Part shown: one piece after another, positions 11,666 to 24,300 of the stretch
Layout of the letters: each line of letters opens with the position of its first letter
Numbering within the stretch: position 1 is the stretch's first letter
Assembly: GCA_016806645.1 (NCBI GenBank)
Contig: JACSYO010000503.1
Coordinates: 2,156,501 to 2,220,500, forward strand
Direction of reading: 5' to 3'
Source: Ophiodon elongatus
Lineage: Eukaryota; Chordata; Actinopteri; Perciformes; Hexagrammidae
Length of the DNA stretch: 64,000 nucleotides
The notes under the pieces: generated by a model
The model's database searches: none
What the model was told of the DNA's origin: nothing
The model's input: only the letters and a program-made list of their open reading frames with translations
Position numbers and translations under genes: made by a program

Positions 11666-14600
11666 CTGAGTCTAAATCTAAAATCTAAATCTGAAGTAGC
11701 ATGATAGTCACCATGGAGATAGTGAAGCGCTTCATTGATGTGCTCGAGTAAATTCGGACCGTGCTGGTTCCTTTCTCCCACCAATCAAAAAATAAGTAAA
11801 TTCCGACGACCCTCTTCACAACAGCAGAGCATTACTTTTAAGGGATTGTATACAATCGTATTCAAGATATATTTCGATATTTATAGGCCTAAATGTCAGA
11901 CTTTTTACAACCCACAGAAACCATGACAAAAAAAGAAAAGAAAGCTGCACAGGCAGAGAGGATCGTTAGTGAAAAGCAGACCTTTAGTACATCTCTGAAA
12001 TATGTAATTTTCCTAAGCATTCAACAAACGATGTCCCCAAAGTTTATATTGCATTCATCAAAACCTCAGAAAGACTTGACAAAGGGAGAATATTGAACTT
12101 CACAAAATTGGTATTTACTGCAGGGCCATTGTACTTCAAGGTTTTATTGTATAGTAAAGTGTTTTATTTTGTCCACCTCATTCAATCAATAATGTTATTT
12201 TTTTAATTTGTTTCATTCATTTCCTTTTAAAGTGGTTCCTATCATAAATTGTGTCCAATGAAAATTAAATAACAGTTTTCAAAAACTTTCAAAATAATCA
12301 AATTCTGATCCCATGGTTAGATTTTTAGATTCCCATCTTAACATATTGTTACGTTGTAATAAGATAACAATATGAATGTTATGCGAGTATGTAGGACAGG
12401 ACATCATTCAAACAGAACCAAACAGGACTAAGACAAAAGAAAAAGTAAAAAGAACGGTAATAAAACACGGTATCGAGTCAGGGATAGGATCAGCAGAAAA
12501 AAAGGAGCCAATACAACTTTTAGAAATGCCCCGATCATATTTTTGTGGATCACGTTTTTTGTTTGTTGTATTGTTTTGTTCCAGCAGCTGGTATTCACGG
12601 CTCCAGACATTTTGTTTTTCACTACCCGCTCAACAAATCATTTCAACCACCCCAAAGTTCCATTGTCATCATCATCTGTTGTTATTTGCGTAAAAACACA
12701 CAATCGAAATGATAAGGAAATACAAGATTGTAATTTTATTGAAAAAATAAATCTTTGCATGGGTAGGTTTAATAAGGTATCATAGGCTACTTTGAGCTAG
12801 TTTTAGCTAGTTAAACATCATAATTCCATCGCTACTATTTAGTTTATATTGCTATGAAAGCATCTCTTTCAAACAACTGTATTTATCCGAGTTTCTTCCA
12901 AAAACTACATTTTACAAGATAACACTTGAACACATCATGATAACATTATAATTTACCTTCACTTATATACTAATTATTACTGAATAGAGCAAGAATGCAT
13001 GGACCCTCTGTAATCATAACGCTCTCCTTGGCTATTAGTGTATGGAGGCCTACAACCTTTAAAATGTAGTAAAAGGTCATCAGACTAAAAAGCCTAAAAG
13101 CTGAATACAGTAATTCATATGTAAGCTGTGTAAATTACAAAGCTTTGCTTCGTTTTACCCTCCATTTTAATTATTTAACCAACACTATTGTGCGTTGTTA
13201 TATTTAGTTTTGTTCACGTCTAAACCTTGACTTATGTTGTTCTACATTGTGTCAGTTTCGGGGCTCTGTATCAGTGATTCTCACGAGTGTAGCTTTCCGT
13301 GGTGTTTGTAGAGCAGAAGTGAACAACAATTAAGTACGAAGAAAAGGTTCACACAGCAGATGCGAAACCCTGAATCACCGATCGACCTATTGCTGATTTG
13401 TTTCTGTTTATCGCCGTTCAACTAGTTTATTCCTTGATTGCCACAAAGTGATCCGCCATCAATATCCCCATATAAAGGATGAGACCTTTTGTTTTTATGA
13501 TTTGTGGAAATGTGCTCCACGCTCGCGGACTTGTTCTCTGAGCGCGTCTGATCCATCTCAGTGTGTGTATGTGTGCTGGATTAGGATGGCTCAGAACAGA
13601 TTAGTTAATTATAGACACCTGCTGTCTAAGCGTGGCGTGCGTTGTCAGGTGTTGCGGCATGAGGTCGGCTCGGCGCTGAGGGGAGGAAAAGGCGAAGCGA
13701 GGTGTGGCGTCGCGTGGACAAAGGCTCTGCCATGTGCTCTCAGATTGTCTCTCCTCCTCCGCGTCCGAGCTCCGAGGGCAGCTCAGCAATGGGAATCGTC
13801 ACACAAATTGCAAAACTGCAGAGATGATGCGCCTCTTTGCCACAGCAGCTATTTCATTTTTTTTAATAGTCTTTCCCCGTTCAATCAGACAGCTGACATT
13901 CAATTCTCCTGTAATTGTGGCACAGCAATCCTTTGATTCCCACGTCAAACAATAAAGCAGTAACGTGGTTAAGCTCCCATTTCGATGACTAAATTATAAG
14001 GCTTATTGCCTTCATAAGAGGCTGCACTTCATCATGACTGACCCATAATAAGACACCAAATAGGAGCACAAGAAGTGTTAAAATGTTAAAACGCACACCT
14101 CGGTAATCATCTTGTCCACATAGAAAGTCCCAACATAACATTTAAGAATAAATGCTGCCATGGCAACAGCGCCACGTTGACTTCATGTCCAATGGCCGCG
14201 TCACACTGTGAAACTAAAAGGAGGCAGGAAGAGTAGACTCACACTGAGGCCACTCAAAGACTAAGCAGCACTAAATAGCTGCACCACTGCAAATACCTCA
14301 AATCAAATCACGATTTAGAGCCGGCAGAGAGCCGGCGGCACGGCAGCCCATTCAGGGTCATACTATTATTACAAATACGCAATTTATAAAATCATGAAAA
14401 GTATATATTTGGCTTTTATCTGCCTTCATCCAAATTGTCGAGTCATCTCAAGCATTCCGATGACGGTTTAAGCCGAGGAATAGAAATGACGAGCACGCAC
14501 GCCGAAACCATTAAAATCTGTCAGAAATACAAAAACGTACCCAAACATAACACATAATGGATGTCTGATTAAATACTCAAAAACGTGTGGAAGAAATAGC

Positions 14601-17600
14601 TGCAATCAGTTGTTTTTTTGTTGTTGTTTTTTCTGTTTCGCTCTCGTAATCAACTCTTATTCTGCTCAATGAGTTCTCCTTGAAGCTTCTTGCGGTTTAA
14701 TTTGTAAGTCATTGTTTGCAGTGAACTTAATCTCGACGAATACATTCTGCGCTCGCATGCAGAATCTGAACGGGACGACGTTTCGGTATCGGAAGCGTTC
14801 TGTTTTCCGCCCACAGTCCCAGTAGTACTGGCCAATTACGTCCGAGCAGGTTTCGGTTGACTGCAGGTAAACATTCGGATCAGAAGACGCCGAACGTATT
14901 GGTCAAATGTAATCTTGGAAAATTACGCAATTATCTGACAATTCCGTTTGACAATGATTTAACTTTTTTGTTGGTTTAAAATTTGCTTCTAAACTGGCTG
15001 CTTGAGAAACAATCTGGTCGAATCATGTCGACATGACTCAAGTCTCGCATCTCAAGTTGCTAATCGGACCGCAAACAACGAGCAGCGCACTGAAAAGTAA
15101 GTGTAGGCCCGGAAATCAGACCGATAGCCAGTGAGTTGCAAGAGTGCTCTACACTTTAAATGAGAACCTGACGAAAGTGTGTCTTTCTCTTCCGTGGCTC
15201 ACATATCAATGAAGCATGAACCCATTTGAGATTACAAAATAATCACTTGCTTTGAGAGAGGCTTAGTCGTGTTGTTTACCCACAAATCGTGGTAAATCGT
15301 TTTAAATTCTCCACATGGCAGCACAGATGAACAGTACACATTCCATCATCCATTATGAAGTGCGTTACTTGATTCTAATTAATAACAGCATTCGAGGAAA
15401 ACACGGTATGTGCATAGCCGAGGTTTTAAAAACTCCTGGTAACCTTTTTTTGATAAGGCTGTGAAAAAAAAAAAAAAAGATCTGCAAGCCATGCTCTTAT
15501 AAATATCTGTACTTAAGCTGTGCAAGTTCAGCAGGTGGATGCTTAAATAATGGCCCTGCTGAATATGCATTGTTTAGTTCTATTTTTCTAATTCATGAAC
15601 TCTAAGTAAATTAGCATTTTTAAATATCCCAACAAGATTTGTGTTTTCAGTGAAGCGAGAACCTAACATGACTCTCAGCACTTATTTTCACTCATTGGGG
15701 AACTTCTGTGACTTGATTTCATTGGACGTCCAAAGCAACGAAAGACATTCTCGCTGTAAGGAGAAGTAAACAAATAAAACCAAGTAAAAAGAAGACGAAG
15801 AAGAAGAAGAAGAAGAAAAAAAAAAGTAAGATAGCAACAAGGATTTTCACCCCCTTGCTAATCTCAGCAGGTTGACTCCACCCTCCCGGTCTGGGAGACT
15901 CCTGTCAGACCTCCAGGAGTCAGTTTACCTTAACGCACCACCCTGAGGCTGAATGATTTGGTGATTTGGGAATAGACATTCAAACGCTGACAAAGAAGTG
16001 ATCTGCAGTTATTTGGAAGGAGTGACGAGGCCCCGTCTGAAGGGATAAAATACTTGTTTTTTTGGAGGTTCTGACTGGATTTATTGATGCACGAGTCATG
16101 ACTTTATTTTTCCCACTGACGCGGATGGCTGTGCAGTAGCTCTCCACAAATACTATTTCGGTCTCAAGCAACATACAAAACAACTGGTAAGCGTCATTAG
16201 TAGCACACAGTGATGTGGTAGTTCTGAAGAGGGTGACATCAAAGTAACTTCGAGCCTCTCCTGCGCATCTTTGCCTTGAGAGCTGAACGATGTATGCAAC
16301 AATAGCTGCGGCCTTTTGTGTGCAGATGCAACCGGTGTAATGGAAAACATCCGTCTAATCCTGTTATTGACAAGTTGAAGTATGATGTTTTTCAGATATA
16401 TTTTGCCACAGCACATGCATTCCCCCCCCTCGACCATTTTGCATCAGCCTCACAAGCAGAGATGTTGATAGGGTGTATTTTGTGTGACTGTAAATGATAA
16501 TGGCGTAAAAAAAAATTACCAGCTTGCGTTGGAAAAAAAAGTCAATCCTAAATATTTCCTTTTGTTTGGTAGGAAACTGCCTTATATTGCTAAGTCATGT
16601 TTGTTTTCTTGTTGTTGGTCTTAAAGGATTTGTCCAACGCTTTTGTTGGAACCTAAACAAATAACACGAAAGTTTGTTATTCAAATCGGTAATCTCCTGC
16701 TTAACAGTGGTCAGACTGAGTGGTGGTGACACCTTGACTTTTCCTGGGAAGCCCCTTTTCTGTTGCATAACTCAATCACTTGTGTGCTGGAGGTGCTAAT
16801 TTTACCCTCTTTAGAAGGCTTAAGTCTCATTAATGCTGGAGCACAGTGTATCAGAAAGGTGTGATTGACTTGTCAGTTGCTCTGCCCTCTCCTCATATGT
16901 TCCCTGTTCCCTTTCACTTCTGCAGAACGTTATTCAAATATTGGATTATCAATGTTCAATGTTATTGAATGTGGGAAGAGAGAGTACATTAAGTTTCTTT
17001 ACTGCCTATAATTAAAGCTTTGTCGACCCTTCTGTAACTGTGTGTCTTCCTGAGGGCAAGTACTTATTTTCTGGATGGAAACTTTTCACCCACTCCACCA
17101 CCTTCGCTGGGAGAAACTTTTTTCTTCTGTGGCGTTTGCTGCCAGCATTAATATTCCAGGTGTTAAAGTCACGAAGGTCGAGAGTGTCCAAATGACACGG
17201 GCACTCGCTGTTACATAACCGTGCACGTCTGTGCTCTGCGGAGGATTTATCGGCTGCACGGGGGAAAGCTGATCTCTAAGTCAAAGAGGCTTTGCGACGG
17301 ACCACAACAAACCTGAGACACTTGTTGCTTCAGTGAGATGATGAAGCAACAAGATTCACCGTCTGAAATGTCTCTGAGCAATGAAAAATGTGGAAACTCA
17401 GAGAAAGCATTGAGCCAAATCATTGACCACATAAAAAAAAACACATATATTGTATTTGCTTGTGATGGAAAAACACTTTTATATCTCAAATTATCATAAA
17501 TGACTATGCATAGAAATCCAGCAGCAGCAGCAGCAGCAGAGGAGGGGGATACGAGTAACAGCTGGCGTTCCGTTTATTCAAATCGAGTAAAACTGGAATA

Positions 17601-18341
17601 AATTGTTTAAAATGCAGATTATACACAGGCTCTTTATTGATTCTGTGCTAATTGTTTGGGAATGTCAGTCACTAATTGTAAAAGGCCATCTGCAAACTTT
17701 TTACAACTTTGCATGCATTCAGAATGCACAGCATATGCAGAAATGCATCGGATTCAATCACGTGTGCATGTGCCCTCGTCGATTACTCAAGGACACAAGT
17801 GAACACTTTGGAAGTAGCAGTATCACATGTCAATACCAGCATCACTACCGTGTGTTGCCGATTTGGTCACTGCTAACTCTACTGTTAGGGTATTAGACAG
17901 ATGGGTCTCCTCCGGTGCACATGATCTCACTACCAGGAGGGTATAATGCGTTGGAGATTCACTCTTATCCCACAAGATCCCACCCTTACCTGTGCACGCG
18001 CCCTGACCAAACAGTAGGAGTTGGAATCGCGGTGACAAGAATGTGATCCCTCACTGGCTTCCCACTAACAAACATTGCCAGAATGCACAGTCAGGCTGGA
18101 AGTCTGTAGCATTTTCTAAATAATATCTGTGAATTATAAAGGTTGTCTCAGCAACAGCTGGCTGTGCATAAATATTTCTATGTGTTCCATACTAGAAGTC
18201 AGATCTCTAACTTAATTCTAGTGCAACCCCATCTCTATTTTCAGCCTCCTCCATATTGTTTATGTCTTCTCTCAGCTTAAAATTCGGCTGGTAATTAATA
18301 CCAGCTCTTCTTCCTTCTTTGCCTCTTTCAGTGCCAACAAA
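11666..18341. other. Gene-free interval before the SLC1A2 start exon
   Basis: No convincing exon was found. A GC-richer, homeodomain-site-like stretch at about 13490-13800 stands out from the AT-rich background. A GAA-rich run lies at about 15795-15825 and a (CAG)n at 17520-17539. The upstream SLC1A2 exon(s) must lie somewhere in or before this interval. Confidence 0.5.
17520..17539. repeat. (CAG)n trinucleotide repeat
   Basis: About six CAG units followed by GAGGAGGGGG, upstream of SLC1A2 and not in a recognised exon. Confidence 0.85.
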
Positions 18342-21300
18342 ATGCAGAAGCAAGTGGAGGTCAAGATGGACGGGAGCCACCTTGAGCCCATAGTGGAATC
18401 TCCTGACAACATATGTAGCAGTATGTGTGATAAAATCATGAAGAACATGGTTCTCACTCTCACAATCTTGGGTAAGTTGTTTCGATCCCGCTACTTCCAT
18501 CCACAATCTGTCCAGGTTCAACTCCCGCTCACAGAGCCTCTCCCAGAATGCAGTAAACAAAACACAGAGTACAGTCTAGATAGATTGTTCAGTAAGACAC
18601 TTAGACAAACAAACACTGATAGAAATAGAATTAGAGCAGGACGGACAGTGAACATGGTTATTTGGCAAAAACAAAAGGCGATTGTTGTTAGTTGTTATGG
18701 TGACAACATATAAAGTGTCTTCACCGCTCATTGGGACACAGCTCTGGCGAGACGTATGGCTAGCTAGTTAAGCTAGGTGGCTTATTTTGTTTGGCTCATT
18801 TTCTGTAACCAGTGTAGCATCAAAGCATGCTGGAATCATCAAGCTAGCTAGCCAACCAGCTGTCCACCAGCTAGCTAGCTGACTTGTAAATTCCACCATG
18901 CTTTAATGCTACACTAGTTGCAGAAAGTAAGTCAGGCAAAGTTGTCACTGATAGCGATGTGCTTTCCTACGCTAAGAGTGCGTGCATGAAGCATTAAGTT
19001 GTTAAATTTGACTAATTTACTCTCCGTGCTTTGTAAAGTCACTTGCTCCACTGCTTGTTTTAGTTATTAATGCAAAACCTCACCTCCAGTCAGTTTAGTT
19101 TATACGAAAGTTATCCCTCTTCAACGGTCGAAATGGCAAACATGCACTTAAAAATGGCCGCTGCTCTGACCATCCTGCTACGTCGATTTGAATGAGAATG
19201 TCCGTTCTACTCCTATTTTATTTCTATGTTTCCACCAATGGTAAATTAACTGTGGAAGGAACCTGGAGCATCAGCAGACAATCCACCCCCACATTAGGAA
19301 AATATACTAACTTCACTCAGGAAGGCCCCGGCCTCTCAAATCCAGGGCCCTCTGGCTGAGGTGGTAACCGCTGAGCGGCCCTACGTGAAGCCAATACCTT
19401 TTACTAAATACCATTTGAATATGAAAATGGTTCACAGCTTCTAGTTAAAAGCATTCAAATTATTCTGTGATACTCTGATGTCAGGAGCTACTTTAATATT
19501 TAATTTGAATTGAATATAAACAAGAACAAGCTGTCGTCCTCTGTGTTATTTTTTCACTGTCTTTCAACTATATTTTTATTCTGCATTTGTTGACAGATGT
19601 TCAGTTACTGGTAAAACATTTGGATTAAAGTTATATTTTCTTGCTGTCATTATTTTATAAGGGTAAAACTTGAGCGACCTCAGTGAGTTCAAAGTTTTAT
19701 TCGTCACACAATTATCGCTGTAATTACTTATGTAATGCCAACGCCACCGCGACTCTCAGAGGACAGGTTGTGTTTATTAATTTAAAACTCTCATGAGCAA
19801 AAAAAGGTGAGACTGTATTCATCACGCAGATGTTGATACGATCGTGATCAGACACTTTCAGCATTCGGGGTTAGCATCTCGTGGCTCAGAGTCACCACGC
19901 TTTGTGATTGATTTGTGTTTTCTCACCGGCTCAGGTGTGTTTCTGGGCTCCATCACTGGAATGCTGCTGCGCCACATATCGCCTCTCCCTCCTGACGTCG
20001 TTATGATCATCGCCTTCCCTGGAGAGATCCTAATGAGGATGCTGAAGATGCTTATTTTGCCTCTTGTTGTTTCCAGTCTGGTCACAGGTGGGCGAGTTAG
20101 TAGAGTGGCTGCTACGAATGTTCTGCTCAATTTGCTGAAATGAGGTCGCACGGTGCAACCTGTTGCTGCCTGAGAGTTGCGTTGCAACAGGAGAGATGAG
20201 AGAGTAGGCGGGTTTTTTCTTCAGGCACATTGTGTTTAAACAAGACCTGTTTGGAGGACGAGAGGCATACAGATGTTTTTTTCACACCACTTCAAAAGAT
20301 AAAACTCGTACTAAATGAATCCAGTCGCCGGGAAAGAAATTTGGTTTTGTATGTTTCTACAAACCATGGATACGTTGAAAGTCAGCGCTGGCTTTACGTT
20401 TTTTTATGTAACGTTGTTACACTTTTAACAACGCAATTAGAGAAAATTAAAAACAACCACCACTATCCATACATTGTTATGTTATTATTTTAACACGAAC
20501 TATGGTCTTTTTTCTGACCTTAACCAAATAGTTGTGTTGCCTAAACCTAACAAATCGTTTCACAATGTTCACCACATGGCATTGTACGTTTATTTTTTTA
20601 AAGTTTTAATTTTTCTTCTTTTTTGTGAAGAGACATAGACATTTAACATATCCGTGGTTTGCAGAAATGTACAATGCTAACATACTTTCCGACGACTGGG
20701 GTTGACAGGATCTACTGATATCCAGTATTTTAAGTTTTGTTGTCGGTAAACTGTGTTGGCAATATTCCCTTTTAAAATAGACATCTTTGGAAATTATAGA
20801 GCACATGGTTGTCCTTCATTTGAACATTTAGTTTATGTTTGTATGTTCTTTTGATTGTGACGTCCAGCTCTGTTCATGTGAATCTAGATCACAATAGACC
20901 TGTTTTTAAAAAAATGACTCATCTTGTCATACGTTTTTTGTTGAAAATATCAAATATAGTTTTAACTTTGTTTTACAAACTTTTAGTTGTTTATTATTAT
21001 GATGCACATGTGACAATTACAAATATTGTCTACAGTAGGCGACAGTGTGCAGACATATTTCCAACAACTTCACACAACTTTTAGCAAAGCCTTCTCTACG
21101 AACTCAATTACCCTCGGTGTTGTGTTGAAAACTTCAGTTATTCATTATGCGCAGTTCCAGAAGTTGAGACAGTTGACAAAGTCGAGACACAGTGTTACAA
21201 TCACTTGCTGTCACATTGGAAAACAAATTCAATAGATTAGTCTCATTGTCCGTACAAATGTGAAATTAAAGTGTAGAAATGTTCTTCTTGTGTACTCTAG

Positions 21301-24300
21301 CAGCAGAGTTTCTGACTGAGTCATCTCACTTTGGAAGCAAGCCATGTGAATCTTTTTTGGGTGCAGAATTAGTTTTTCCAATATATTTGCACAATATGTT
21401 CTCACAGCGAGAACAGTCACAAAATCCACACTTATCTAAATGAGGTAAGTCTTATGTGCGGAGGATCCACAGTTGAAGGGCTGCAAGCTGGTCTGACTGG
21501 AAGCAGCAGTTTGGTGAAGGCAGCTGATCAACTTAATGGTGATGTTGAGTTTCAAATATTTTCATTGAAATCATTTGTGCTAAACAATTGGCATTTGTAT
21601 ATAATAGGGAACTACTTTTTTACATTATTTACGAAATGAAATAGAAAAAAAAAACAGAAAGAGAGAGACAGAAAAAAGAAAACAGAAAAGGAGGAACCAC
21701 CCATTCACCCACTGCTACAAAATAAATAAATCTAATCCTCTTGAGGTGTAATGTGTCAGTTCTGTGATCCACAGCTTCACTGGAGGAAATTCTGCATTTT
21801 TCAAGAGTTTTTTTAAAACTATTAGCCCATAGTCTGTTGTTGAGAACCAGTCAATTTACTAAATCCCTCAGATATTCCCAGTATAATAATTTTTGGGTCT
21901 AGCTCTAGTGGGATTTTAAAATTGAAAAAATAATGCAGAATATTTTGGCTTTCTATTTTGAGGCAAAACAGTTATGCCATAAGTGCCTAGAGAAGATGTC
22001 AGATACATGGAAATGCATTGATAAATGTATTTCTTACTTACTTCTTCACTATATAATAAAGAGAGAAACATTTTCAGTACTTGGCACTTACTTTATTTTC
22101 CTGTAATGTTCTTATGCCAACAGGACTAGCGGGTTTGGATGCCAAATCCAGCGGCCGTTTGGGCACCAGGGCCATGGTGTACTACATGTCCACGACGGTG
22201 ATCGCAGCCGTCCTGGGAGTGATCCTGGTGCTGGTCATCCATCCCGGTAACCCCAAGCTGAAGGCCAACCTCGGGCAGGGAAAGAAGAACGAAGATGTGT
22301 CGAGCATGGACGCTTTCTTCGATCTCATCCGAAATCTTTTCCCAGAGAACTTGGTGCAGGCCTGCTTTCAGCAGGTAGGCGTCTCACAGAAAGATTCCAC
22401 CCACCACATAGCGTCTGATTCATATGTCACTTCCTCCAACTTGTTGTTATTTTCTCTGCTCTCTTTGTCCAGATCCAAACAGTAACCACCAAAGTACAAG
22501 TGCCCACTAACAGAACCAAAGCACCCCCACAGTTCACAGTTAAAAGGTCGCTCCATTTCAAGGGAGGGATGAACGTCCTAGGTAGGTGAAAAGTCTGAAA
22601 ACACACCCACTGCAGAGCTGAGAAGTTATTTTTCATTTTCAAGAACACAATAACTAGAGAACACAATACGATAACACCCACCTGCACCCAAACAGAGACA
22701 AATACAAAACCTCCTTGGCAGGTGTAACAATGAATTCAATTGTCCTTTCCAGCACCTGTAACACCGAAGTTCTTTTACTTTTCAGAATATTATCTTTTCC
22801 TTTGTATTGTTGCAAACACACACCAAAATAAATTCACATTCCTGTGCCACGATTTGCCCTCATTCCAGGCTATTTATTTTTTTTAAGGCAAGTTTATCCA
22901 AGCATAATATAACATTACTGTGTTCGTACAGGTTTGATTGGATTCTTTGTCGCTTTTGGAGTAATTATGGGCAAAATGGGGGAAAGGGCCAAGCTGATGT
23001 TGGAGTTTTTCAACGTCCTGAATGAGATTGTTATGAGGCTTGTTGGCGCAATTATGTGGTAAGTGCCGTCCACTACAGGCCTACTGACACTGCCAAACCA
23101 TTCCTCCTGAATATATTCAAAACACTTTAAATATACCTGCAAAAAGTAATCCTAATGACAAATATCTTGTGTCTCTCTTAAGGTACTCCCCGTTTGGTAT
23201 TGCCTGCCTCATCTGTGGAAAGATCATCTCCATCGCGGACTTGGAAATGGTCGCGAGGCAGCTGGGGATGTACATGGTCACTGTGATAGTGGGTCTGATC
23301 ATCCACGGAGGCATCTTCCTTCCGCTAATATATTTTGTGATAGTAAGAGAAAACCCCTTCACGTTCTTCATGGGGATATTCCAAGCTTGGGTCACGGCAC
23401 TCGGAACAGCGTCCAGGTACGAGGGATTTCTGTGCCTGCTTATAATTCGCGGCTTATTCCGACCGTCGTGAGCTCAGCACCTCTCCAGTGTGCTGCATGT
23501 TTTTGTAAATACTCACATTTCCCTTTCCCTCCACGGCCATATGGTAAATACCAGATGCAACTCTATTTCAAATGGGGACTATGAAGTAGTCTTGCCATCA
23601 TTGGCTTCTCCCTGTGTGATAACCTCCCTGTACCAGATGTTTTATTAATGGCATGGATGCACTCTTTCCCCTCCTGAGGTGAGCTCGGTCCCGTCCGCCA
23701 TGTGCCAGAAACACTTGTTAATTACCAGACAAAAAGATACACAACAACTGCTGAGCCACAACTGCTGTTTTCTGGATGAGATTCAGCCTCAAAGTGAACT
23801 CAAACTTCAGTAACTTTTTGCTTCTTTGGTGAAGTGAAACTCATGAAGGCCTTCGTCTATATTAGTCTGTTTTATTTAACAACTTAACAATGAATATTTT
23901 ACCATAGTTCAGAGTGGATTTATGTTTGTATGAAAAGAAGAATAGCGTAATTAATTTTAAAAATGACTGCAACATCAAGTGCGACCCAGTCTGATTAATT
24001 CTCAACAGACAGTCTATGATTTGCTGTAAAGTTCTATATTTGTGCAAGAAAGTTGGTGCCAACGTGGGTGCAGAGTTTGCAAGCAGACCCCAACTGCATT
24101 GCTGTTCGTGACCATCGCAACATTTCTTCCTCCTTTTTTTATTTGCCGCAGTGCCGGTACCTTGCCCGTCACGTTCCGATGCTTGGAGGACAACCTGGGC
24201 ATCGACAAGAGGGTCACGCGCTTTGTCCTCCCGGTTGGCGCCACCATCAACATGGACGGCACGGCGCTCTACGAGGCCGTGGCTGCCATCTTCATCGCTC

